Below are positions 7,055-13,437 of a stretch of 18,012 bases of DNA, piece after piece. A program made the translations under genes and the position numbers. Where the stretch lies: assembly GCA_964580575.1 (NCBI GenBank), contig CAZOLJ010000091.1, positions 1 to 18,012 on the forward strand, written 5' to 3'. The stretch is from CAVPDE01 sp964580575 (GTDB lineage: Bacteria; Desulfobacterota; DSM-4660; Desulfatiglandales; HGW-15). Under the pieces are notes generated by a model that worked only from the letters and a program-made list of their open reading frames with translations, was not told where the DNA came from and searched no databases. How positions within the stretch are numbered: the stretch's first letter is position 1; each line of letters starts with the position of its first letter.

Positions 7055-7604
7055 GCTCGCGCCTCTCGCTGGCATCCCTGAAAACCTTTTCGCGGTAGTA
7101 CTTGAGCTCGCTGATGGATTCTTTGATGTCGCTCAAGGCAAGATGAGCTTTGTTTTTCTTGTACATGGGAAGGGAAGGATACCATCGCTTTGCCAGTTCC
7201 TTGATGGAACTCACATCGATGTTGCGATAGTGGAAGAAGGCTTCCAGCTTGGGCATGTATTTGATGAGGAATCGGCGGTCCTGCCAGATGGAATTCCCGC
7301 ACAGAGGGGATTCCCCCTTTTTGCAGTGCTTGGAAAGGAAGGCCAGCACGGCCTTTTCCGCCTTACTACAATCCACGGATGAGGCCCTGACCCGCTCCAG
7401 CAACCCGGAGGATTCGTGTTGCCTTTTGCTCCAGCTCTCCATGATCTGGAGGATCTTCTCAGGGTAATGAATGGCTATGTCCGGGCCTTCGGCCACGGTT
7501 GTGAGGGACCCGTCCGTGACCACCGCAGCAATCTCCAGGATCACCGATGTTTCGGGGTTAAGGCCTGTCATCTCCAGATCAATCCATACCAAGCGACGGC
7601 TCAA
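7038..7604 (-). CDS. orn: Oligoribonuclease (DEDDh 3'-5' exoribonuclease)
   Basis: The 188-residue protein degrades two- to five-base RNA fragments to mononucleotides and, in many bacteria, also pGpG from cyclic-di-GMP turnover. All DEDDh residues are visible: D9 and E11 in WIDLEMTGL, D109 in NSIWQDRRFL, and H154 and D159 in HLALSDIKES. Their spacing matches E. coli Orn within a few residues. The frame continues upstream to an ATG at 7682, but that extension is C-rich repeat sequence with no homology. TTG 7604 was chosen because CAGGAG stands seven bases before it and the protein then begins at the usual place, with normal length. It ends inside the 3' end of the large Nfn gene on the other strand. 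The upstream gap holds several inverted repeats. Confidence 0.93.
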   Translation of the reverse strand: MSRRLVWIDLEMTGLNPETSVILEIAAVVTDGSLTTVAEGPDIAIHYPEKILQIMESWSKRQHESSGLLERVRASSVDCSKAEKAVLAFLSKHCKKGESPLCGNSIWQDRRFLIKYMPKLEAFFHYRNIDVSSIKELAKRWYPSLPMYKKNKAHLALSDIKESISELKYYREKVFRDASERREPTTPA

Positions 7605-7627
7605 CGCTGCTCTCCTGAAAGTCAACC

Positions 7628-7649
7628 GCTGTCGGCTGAAGCCGACAGC
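7628..7649. repeat. Perfect 9-bp-stem hairpin with TGAA loop
   Basis: GCTGTCGGC (7628-7636) and GCCGACAGC (7641-7649) are exact reverse complements around a TGAA tetraloop. It lies 24 bp upstream of the orn TTG start and would sit in the orn leader. A second hairpin with the same TGAA loop (TCGCC/GGCGA) is at 7780-7793. Confidence 0.7.
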
Positions 7650-7677
7650 TTGAGGGACAAAGGGACAGAGCGGCAAA

Positions 7678-7746
7678 GGCACAAAGTCAATTCAGTATCC
7701 CTGTTGCTCTCCGCTTTGTGCCCGTGTGCCTTTGTGACTTTGTGCC
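7678..7746. repeat. 12-bp perfect inverted repeat, arms 45 bp apart
   Basis: GGCACAAAGTCA (7678-7689) is exactly the reverse complement of TGACTTTGTGCC (7735-7746). The interval contains further CTTTGTG and GTGCC words, so the block looks like a decayed repeat cluster rather than a simple operator. No coding content is recognised. Confidence 0.65.
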
Positions 7747-7779
7747 TAAATCCCGGCGCAAGAAACCAAACTGACGTCT

Positions 7780-7801
7780 TCGCCTGAAGGCGAGGGTTTT
7801 T
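7780..7801 (+). terminator. Short hairpin followed by T5, weak terminator candidate
   Basis: TCGCC (7780-7784) pairs with GGCGA (7789-7793) over a TGAA loop, and TTTTT follows at 7797-7801 after three G. The stem is short and no plus-strand gene ends nearby. It may only be repeat sequence. Confidence 0.25.
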
Positions 7802-8062
7802 CTCCCAATCCCCGATGGAGACAAGAAGGATGGCCTCGGACTATAAGAGAAACGCCGTTTTCTGTCAAAGCAAAAGGGGAGACGCGAAGGCGCCGGAGGG
7901 AAAATTCCGTCTTGATATCCGACGGAACATAGGATAAATTCTCCGTGCACAAGGTGACCTCATGTGTCCGGTACTGAAGGGAGCTTAGACAAAGCGATTC
8001 ACAATCAGATGGATTGAATCAAAGAACTTCCTTGTATTTCAAATTCATTGCTGTTTATGTTC

Positions 8063-8116
8063 TTGACATGTTTATGAGCATCAATTATTTATAATTGCAT
8101 TAAAATATACTATAAT
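8063..8116 (+). promoter_or_regulatory. AT-rich promoter region before purB
   Basis: A perfect TTGACA (8063-8068) and two perfect TATAAT boxes (8090-8095 and 8111-8116) lie 85-138 bp before the purB start. The TTGACA to first TATAAT spacing is 21 bp, longer than ideal. TATTTA at 8086-8091 would give 17 bp. The region is clearly promoter-like, but the exact pairing is uncertain. Confidence 0.5.
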
Positions 8117-8200
8117 TAGTCCCATGCCATGTAATGACCTTAATCCTATGGGCTTTCTTAACACAAAGTTATTCGTTTTTCGGCGAAAAGGGTCCTTGCA

Positions 8201-9493
8201 ATGATCAGTCGATATACGCGACCTCAGATGGGTCGTATCTGGGAAACGGAAAACCGGTTCGCCAAGTGGCTTGAGGTGGAGATCGCCGCTTGTGAAGCCA
8301 TGGCCGAGGAGGGCCTTATTCCACAAAAAGCGCTGAAGAACATCAAGAAGAAGGCCCGCTTCGACGTGGATCGGATCCTCGAAATCGAGGAAAAAACAAA
8401 GCATGACGTCATCGCCTTCCTCACCAATGTCGCTGAGTATGTGGGCCCTGATTCACGCTTCATTCACATGGGGCTCACCTCTTCAGACATCCTGGACACC
8501 AGTTTCGCCATGCTCCTCAAAGAAGCCCTGGCGTTGATCATCGAGGATGTGAAAGGGTTCATGGCCGTTATCAAGGAGAGAGCCTTTGAACACAAGAACA
8601 CCGTGATGATCGGTCGCTCCCACGGGATCCACGCCGAGCCGATTACCTTCGGTCTCAAGCTGGCCGTTTGGCATGCGGAAATGAACCGCAACCTCAAGCG
8701 CCTTGAAGCCGCTCTGGACACCATCAGTTACGGTAAACTCTCGGGCGCGGTCGGCACCTTTGCCAATGTCTCTCCCGCAGTCGAGGCTTCTGCCTGCAAG
8801 AAGCTCGGGCTCAAGCCTGCAGAGATATCCACCCAGATCCTTCAGCGGGATCGCCACGCAGAGTACTTCACAGCCCTCGCCATTCTGGCGGGCACCCTGG
8901 AGAAGATCGCCGTGGAGATCCGCCATCTCCAGAGAACCGAAGTGCTCGAAGCGGAAGAGCCTTTTGAGAAGGGGCAGAAAGGGTCTTCGGCCATGCCCCA
9001 CAAAAAGAATCCTATTGGGTGCGAAAATATTGCAGGCCTCGCGCGCCTGGTGCGGTCCAATGCGCTCGCGGCTCTGGAGAACATGGCGCTGTGGCATGAA
9101 AGAGACATCAGCCACTCTTCCGTGGAAAGGGTCATCGGTCCGGACAGCACGATCCTGATCGACTACATGCTTCACCGCCTCAGCCGGATCGTCAAGAACC
9201 TTGTGGTCTATCCGAACCACATGACCGAGAACCTGAACAAGATGAAAGGACTGATCTACTCGCAACAGGTGCTCCTCAAGCTCGCCGATCGAGGGCTGGA
9301 GCGGCAGGAAGCTTATGAGATGGTTCAGCGAAATGCCTTGAAGGTCTGGGAAACGGGCAGAGAGTTCCAATCCCTTCTCCTTGAAGACAAAGGGATTCGA
9401 AAGCACCTGAAGAAAGAGGAGCTCACCGAAATTTTCAGTCTCGAATACCACCTGAAACACGTGGAGGATATTTTTCAGAGGGTTTTCCGATAG
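8201..9493 (+). CDS. purB: Adenylosuccinate lyase
   Basis: The 430-residue cytoplasmic enzyme acts twice in purine synthesis. It splits SAICAR to AICAR plus fumarate, and adenylosuccinate to AMP plus fumarate. The fumarase/aspartase-superfamily signature GSSAMPHKKNP is at 261-271, with the flexible-loop catalytic Ser near 262-263. TSSDILDT is at 93-100. The catalytic His lies in RSHGIHAEPITFG (H141), and TKHDV supplies H68; both fit Bacillus-type PurB numbering. Length is normal for the short bacterial PurB type. ATG 8201 agrees with the usual N-terminus (MISRYTRP) and has AAGGG about ten bases upstream. It stands alone behind its own AT-rich promoter region and ends 8 bp from the convergent RNB-family gene. 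Confidence 0.96.
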   Translation: MISRYTRPQMGRIWETENRFAKWLEVEIAACEAMAEEGLIPQKALKNIKKKARFDVDRILEIEEKTKHDVIAFLTNVAEYVGPDSRFIHMGLTSSDILDTSFAMLLKEALALIIEDVKGFMAVIKERAFEHKNTVMIGRSHGIHAEPITFGLKLAVWHAEMNRNLKRLEAALDTISYGKLSGAVGTFANVSPAVEASACKKLGLKPAEISTQILQRDRHAEYFTALAILAGTLEKIAVEIRHLQRTEVLEAEEPFEKGQKGSSAMPHKKNPIGCENIAGLARLVRSNALAALENMALWHERDISHSSVERVIGPDSTILIDYMLHRLSRIVKNLVVYPNHMTENLNKMKGLIYSQQVLLKLADRGLERQEAYEMVQRNALKVWETGREFQSLLLEDKGIRKHLKKEELTEIFSLEYHLKHVEDIFQRVFR

Positions 9494-9501
9494 TCCGTGT
9501 T

Positions 9502-11487
9502 TCATCGCTTTTCAATGTCCACTTTCAGGTAGTCCTCCCAGGGATCCGACTTCCGGATCTTCACCATGACCTCCTGGCCTTCATGCAAATTCTGGCCGTT
9601 TTCCCTTTTGACTTCTGCGATGAGCAGGACGTCGGACAGAAGCACGCGGTACTTGTTCCTGAGCACGTCAAGCACGAGGGCATGAAATTTTTCCCCCATA
9701 TGCTGGGCGAGATACTTCTGAATCCAGTACCTTGTGCTGTTCCTCGTGAGCAGTTCAATGCTTTTCAGAAGGGGATCCAGCAGGAGCCTCTTTTTTTCCA
9801 CATCCTCCTGGGTGTAAAGCGGGGCGCCCCGGCAAAGATAGTTCCTGATCTGGCGCTGCACGAGAAGATCATAGTATCTCCGGATCGGGGAGGTCACCGT
9901 CGTGTACATGTCCACTCCCAAGCTGCTGTGAGGCTTGGGCTCCGTGTGGATGGACAGGGGGCTCAGCTTGCGGCGCTGCTTGAAGACGTAATAAATGTAG
10001 CGGGTCTCTTCTGGAGACAGTCTTTCGGCCGGAGCCTCCTGTCGCCGGTAAATCGCAGGGATCTGGTGCTCTTTGCAAAACCTCGCGGCCAGCCAATTGT
10101 AGAAAATCATGAATTCGGCCACCATCCCCCGTGACGGCGTGTCCTGCTCGACCTTGTGCAACACGATGGCCCCTTGGGCCGTTACCTCCACGGCGATTTC
10201 GGGCAGGGAAAGCACAAGGGCTCCCTGGTCCATGCGCCTCTGTCTCAGCAGCTGGCTCAATCGCCGCATTTCCCGGAAACGCGGCTCACTTTCGAAGCTC
10301 TCGTTGACGTCGTCGTAGGTCCACTGTTTCTCGACCCGTACGAGGCTCGGCGCGAAGCGGGATTCCAGCAGGTTTCCTTCCCTGTCCAATACGGCGATCA
10401 AAGAAATCGCCGGCCGGTCACACCCTTGCTTGAGGCTCAGGGCTTCTTGCGAAAGGGTAACCGGAAGCATTGGAATCTGATGCCTGGGCAGGTAAAGAGA
10501 CGTCCCCCTCTGAAAGGCTTCCTCGTCCAGGAGAGTGTCGGGCTCTATGATGCTGGCCACGTCCGCGATGTGGATGCCGAGATGAATTCTGTCTTCCTCC
10601 ACGCTCAGGCTCAGGGCGTCGTCAAAATCCCTGGTCATGGGTCCATCGATGGTCCACACCCTCAGATCCCGCAGGTCCTCCCGCTCTCCCGGCGCAGCTT
10701 CGGCGCGGCAGATCCGCTCGGATTCCCTGAGATGTTCCTCGCTGAAAGGGCCCCGGATTTCAAACCGCAGGAGATCGAGGTTCTCGTCTTCGCTCCAGAC
10801 TCCGAGGCTCACCAGGATGCGCCTTGCTTCGCGAAGATCCGTCACTCCGGCTTTCTGGAGGAGTTCTTTTCCGAATCTGAGGGTGGGGGAATCCTCCCCG
10901 TAGAGCGCCAGGTCGGCCAAAACCTTTGTGATTTCTTCCCTGCATCGGGGTTCTTGAACAGGCTTGCTTTCAAGCGCTGCCCGCAGCCACTCACTTCCCT
11001 CTCTTAGTTTTTCCTCCCTTGAAGCCTCTTGCGCCACTTGCGCCAGGGCATTGGCAATTTTCTCCTCGGAATTGGGCAGAAAGCGGTCGTCCTTCATTTT
11101 GAAATAGAGCTTGTCGTCGAACAGGGCTCTTACAAGGCCGGAAATGTGATCCTCGGTGATTTGTTCGCCGAAGCAGAGTTGTGCCAGGTAGGCGTGGTCA
11201 TAGCTCTCTGCATCATCCTTCACGAGTTCCCAGAGCTCTTGAACATAGACTTGTTCCTTCAGCCTGTTTCGCTCCTCTTCCGTCTTTTTCAGCTTGCGCA
11301 GCACCTCCTCACGGGGACTTTGCATGTTGATGGAAGACGTGGAAATGAGGATCGCTCGCTTGGGAGAGAGGTTCATTTCACGATTGGTCGGGGTCAAGAG
11401 GTGCAGGCGGGTCCCCTCGTCCTGAAGGCAGAGGGCGATGATGAAGTCTCCATGATCGATGTATTCGACGATTTTTCCCTGATTCAT
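9502..11487 (-). CDS. RNase II/RNase R-family (RNB domain) 3'-5' exoribonuclease
   Basis: The 661-residue protein belongs to the RNB family, which digests single-stranded RNA from the 3' end. The catalytic segment is at 278-291, WTIDGPMTRDFDDA. It gives the four metal-binding Asp (D281, D287, D289, D290) with the same D-x5-D-x-D-D spacing as E. coli RNase II. The RNA-clamping TSPIRRYYDLLVQRQI is present near residue 555. The N-terminal 270 residues do not show the usual cold-shock domain pair clearly. They have a short beta-rich start (GKIVEYIDHGDFIIALCL), then a charged helical stretch near 57-80, and helical domains. The last 75 residues look like an S1-type barrel. GAGGT six bases before ATG 11487 supports the start. 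This is a divergent RNB subtype rather than orthodox rnb or rnr, so no symbol is given. Confidence 0.9.
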   Translation of the reverse strand: MNQGKIVEYIDHGDFIIALCLQDEGTRLHLLTPTNREMNLSPKRAILISTSSINMQSPREEVLRKLKKTEEERNRLKEQVYVQELWELVKDDAESYDHAYLAQLCFGEQITEDHISGLVRALFDDKLYFKMKDDRFLPNSEEKIANALAQVAQEASREEKLREGSEWLRAALESKPVQEPRCREEITKVLADLALYGEDSPTLRFGKELLQKAGVTDLREARRILVSLGVWSEDENLDLLRFEIRGPFSEEHLRESERICRAEAAPGEREDLRDLRVWTIDGPMTRDFDDALSLSVEEDRIHLGIHIADVASIIEPDTLLDEEAFQRGTSLYLPRHQIPMLPVTLSQEALSLKQGCDRPAISLIAVLDREGNLLESRFAPSLVRVEKQWTYDDVNESFESEPRFREMRRLSQLLRQRRMDQGALVLSLPEIAVEVTAQGAIVLHKVEQDTPSRGMVAEFMIFYNWLAARFCKEHQIPAIYRRQEAPAERLSPEETRYIYYVFKQRRKLSPLSIHTEPKPHSSLGVDMYTTVTSPIRRYYDLLVQRQIRNYLCRGAPLYTQEDVEKKRLLLDPLLKSIELLTRNSTRYWIQKYLAQHMGEKFHALVLDVLRNKYRVLLSDVLLIAEVKRENGQNLHEGQEVMVKIRKSDPWEDYLKVDIEKR

Positions 11488-11545
11488 ACGTGACCTCTGT
11501 CCTAACAGCAGCGCGACCCTATGTCAACAAAACGCTTTTATCACC

Positions 11546-11574
11546 TTGACTTATCCTGCCCTCTCTACTATTCT
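11546..11574 (+). promoter_or_regulatory. Candidate promoter for the yidD-TPR unit
   Basis: TTGACT (11546-11551) and TATTCT (11569-11574) are 17 bp apart, matching the sigma70 consensus at 5/6 and 4/6. The transcript would start near 11581 and carry the whole palindromic element as a long structured leader before yidD. Confidence 0.4.
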
Positions 11575-11610
11575 CCACGTCCGTTATCCTTGAGTTTTCG
11601 AAACCTTCTG

Positions 11611-11788
11611 CTAGCAGGTTGCTGAAAAACACTGCTACGCAGGCTGCTCAAAAACGGCCAGATGCAAGGCACCCGACAATCTTTATCCGTCTCCGGCGGG
11701 CCGAGGAATGAGACGTAGATACCAGTACGTCCCAGTGACGAGGGATGAGGGTAACGCCGCAGATGGGCGTTTTTCAGCAGCCTGCTGG
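11611..11788. mobile_element. MITE-like palindromic element, about 178 bp, ends AGCAGG(T/C)TGCTGAAAAAC
   Basis: The left end (11611-11630) and the right end (11769-11788) are inverted repeats matching at 18 of 20 bases. A second left-type end starts at 11639 (GCAGGCTGCTCAAAAACG) and also pairs with the right end, so the element looks nested or internally duplicated. The centre carries GACGTA/TACGTC arms around an eight-base loop (11712-11731). No transposase frame is inside. I recall elements of this type as common between genes in Desulfobacterota. It ends 16 bp before the yidD start codon. Confidence 0.75.
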
Positions 11789-11804
11789 TGTCAGGGATGC
11801 GTCC

Positions 11805-12224
11805 ATGGGAAAAGCAAAGCGACTGACTTCAACCTTTCTGGTTCTTGGGCTTTTGATCCTCGGCTCTTACGGCAAAGCTCTTGCCGAGCCTGCGTCCCCG
11901 ACTGATGAGACACGAGGTTTCAACCCTGCTCTCTGGCTGGTGAATTTATTCAGAGACCACCTCTCTCCCATTGACGGAGACCGCTGCCCTAGCTTTCCCA
12001 CTTGTTCATCCTACAGCGTTCAGGCTATGGAAAAACATGGGCTCTTCCTCGGATGGATGATGACCGTGGATCGGCTTCTTCACGAAGGCCAGGAAGAAAC
12101 AAAAGTTTCTCCTGTGGTTTACTTCGAGGGGAAATGGAGGATCTTTGATCCTGTAAAGAACAATGACTTCTGGTGGTATCCTCCGGTCACCACAAAAGGC
12201 AATTCCAATGACAGCCTGCCATAG
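11805..12224 (+). CDS. YidD-family protein with N-terminal signal peptide
   Basis: The 139-residue protein has the YidD core at about 40-100: LFRDHLSPIDGDRCPSFPTC, then SSYSVQAMEKHG, with C61 and C67. YidD assists the YidC/Sec insertase at the inner membrane. Unlike standard YidD, this protein begins with a Lys/Arg start, a leucine-rich core and an ALA cleavage-like site (25-27). It therefore looks exported or anchored. The C-terminus continues past the YidD domain with YFEGKWRIFDPVKNNDFWW. The frame is open upstream to 11745, but that part is mobile-element sequence. ATG 11805, with AGGG nearby, starts the signal peptide. It overlaps the TPR gene by 17 bp if that gene starts at 12208, so the two are probably one unit. 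Confidence 0.82.
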   Translation: MGKAKRLTSTFLVLGLLILGSYGKALAEPASPTDETRGFNPALWLVNLFRDHLSPIDGDRCPSFPTCSSYSVQAMEKHGLFLGWMMTVDRLLHEGQEETKVSPVVYFEGKWRIFDPVKNNDFWWYPPVTTKGNSNDSLP

Positions 12225-13242
12225 CAGTCCCCTCGGCCTTAAGGGGGTATCCGACAGAGATCCTTCCCTCCCCTGGCGGGAGGGGACAAAGGGGAGGGGG
12301 ATATGTAAGCTTTGCGGACAGCCTCTTAAGAGCCTTTTGATTATTCCCTTGGTTCTCTTGGTGCTTCTTCTGCTGCCGAGCCACGCCCTCTGCGCAAAAA
12401 TCACCATTGACAGCGACGAGCAATTTCGATTTGCCGAGCAGACCATGGAAAAGGGCGATGTCCTGCGGGCCGTGGTCGAGTTTGAGCGCTTCCTTCAGTT
12501 TTTTCCCGAAGACAAGAAAGTACCGAAAGCAAGGCTGCTCATTGCCCAGTGCTACATGAAAGCCAAGGATTACGAATCCGCGCGGAAGACTCTCAATGAG
12601 GTCCTGAATGGCTATAAGGGTACGCTCGTGGCCGGGAAGGCTCTTTTTCTAATGGGGGAATCCTACTTTGAACAGGGGCTGTATGACGAAGCGGAGCGCT
12701 ACTTCAAGGGGGTTATCGCAACGTACCCTGAACCTGAGCTGAGAAACAGCGCGGTTTACCGCCTCGGCTGGATTCAAATGCAGACCGGGAAATGGCACGA
12801 AGCTTCAGAGACGTTCAAAGCGGTTGGGGCAGGCAGCCCTCTGTTTCCGAGCGCTCAGGATCTGTCCACCAAGAGCCTGGGCGGAGAGCTTTTGCCTTAC
12901 AAGGACCCGACGACAGCCGGCGTATTGTCCGTTGTGCCTGGGCTCGGGCACGCTTACTGCGAGCGCTACAAAGACGGAGCGGTGGCCTTTCTTATCAACG
13001 GGCTTTTCATCTGGGCCACCGTCGAGGCCTTCCGCCAGGATCAAGAAGTGCTCGGAGCGGTTCTGGGGTTTGTCGCGCTGGGCTTTTACACCGGCACCAT
13101 TTACAGTTCGGTCAACTCGGCCCACAAGTACAACCGAAAACTCAAGGATGATTTTCTCCAGGGATTGCCTGATGCTGTTGATCTCAGCGTGTTCGCCACC
13201 AAAGAAGGCCACATCGGCCTTGCCTTGAAATTCACTTTCTGA
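12208..13242 (+). CDS. TPR-repeat envelope protein with C-terminal membrane segment
   Basis: About 344 residues. A strong hydrophobic segment (LLIIPLVLLVLLLLPSHA) near residue 43 is a signal or anchor. TPR-like repeats follow (FRFAEQTMEKGDVLRAVVEF, then ARLLIAQCYMKAKDYESARK, ALFLMGESYFEQGLYDEAER, and YRLGWIQMQTGKWHEASETF). These suit protein-protein contacts in the periplasm. The C-terminal third has VVPGLGHAYCERYKDGAVAFLINGLFIW-type helices, like DUF5683/TM2-type small membrane domains, and ends in a short beta-like tail. Start choice is uncertain: ATG 12208 (AAAGG upstream) gives a long N-region, most of it encoded by a dispersed palindrome (12229-12303). ATG 12163 lies deeper in yidD. A downstream non-ATG start is possible. 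Coupling with the YidD gene suggests a role in membrane-protein biogenesis (inferred). Confidence 0.75.
   Translation: MTACHSSPLGLKGVSDRDPSLPWREGTKGRGICKLCGQPLKSLLIIPLVLLVLLLLPSHALCAKITIDSDEQFRFAEQTMEKGDVLRAVVEFERFLQFFPEDKKVPKARLLIAQCYMKAKDYESARKTLNEVLNGYKGTLVAGKALFLMGESYFEQGLYDEAERYFKGVIATYPEPELRNSAVYRLGWIQMQTGKWHEASETFKAVGAGSPLFPSAQDLSTKSLGGELLPYKDPTTAGVLSVVPGLGHAYCERYKDGAVAFLINGLFIWATVEAFRQDQEVLGAVLGFVALGFYTGTIYSSVNSAHKYNRKLKDDFLQGLPDAVDLSVFATKEGHIGLALKFTF
12261..12303. repeat. Dispersed C/G palindrome, copy 2 (CCTCCC-loop-GGGAGG type), inside a gene start
   Basis: CCCTCCC (12266-12272) and GGGAGGG (12278-12284) pair over CTGGC, followed by GGGGAGGGGG. It lies in the proposed N-terminal coding part of the TPR gene and would encode PSLPWREGTKGRG. 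The same loop CTGGC occurs in the copy at 13373-13395. Confidence 0.75.
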
Positions 13243-13367
13243 TTTCAACACCACAAGAAAGATCCATCACGAAAGCACCCTTCGACTGCGCTCAGGGCAG
13301 GCGAAACTTGGAAAGCTCGAAAAAGATCATTTTGGAAGTTGTCCTGCGACGGCTTTCTCATTCCCCA

Positions 13368-13402
13368 AGCCCCCCTCTCCCCTGGCGGGAGAGGGCCGGG
13401 GT
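13368..13402. repeat. Dispersed C/G palindrome, copy 3 (CCCTCTCCC-CTGGC-GGGAGAGGG)
   Basis: A perfect nine-base-pair stem (13373-13381 with 13387-13395) has loop CTGGC and is followed by GGGGTGA. It sits between the convergent ends of the TPR and S8 protease genes. No T-run follows, so it is not a classical terminator, though it may protect 3' ends. Just before it (13278-13303) is CCTTCGACTGCGCTCAGGG, another word I recall as a dispersed bacterial repeat. Confidence 0.8.
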
Positions 13403-13437
13403 GACCGTAGAAGATGCTTCGAGGGTTGCAGTTTTGA

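Larger units (their letters stand above)
7605..8200. other. 596-bp gene-free region between orn and purB
   Basis: No supported coding region was found; the leftward frames at 7687-7952 have no recognisable content. The left part (7628-7801) has stacked inverted repeats and CACAAAG-type words. The middle has a 7-bp-stem hairpin at 7905-7927 (TTCCGTC/GACGGAA). The right part (8060-8120) is markedly AT-rich and carries promoter-like boxes for purB. An unrecognised small RNA is possible but nothing shows one. Confidence 0.6.
11488..11804. other. 317-bp divergent intergenic region between the RNB gene and yidD
   Basis: It contains a weak leftward TTGACA (minus strand, near 11519-11524) for the RNB gene, a candidate rightward promoter at 11546-11574, and the inverted-repeat element at 11611-11788. 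That element fills most of the region directly before yidD. Open frames starting inside it are repeat read-through. Confidence 0.6.

Noticed and set aside
7605..7682. ATG-started 26-residue extension of oligoribonuclease
   Set aside because: It reads through a perfect hairpin repeat. The TTG start with CAGGAG gives the normal family length.
8483..9505. Long minus-strand frame (340 codons) over purB
   Set aside because: It is antisense to a complete PurB with all signature residues, has no recognised motif and is explained by codon bias.
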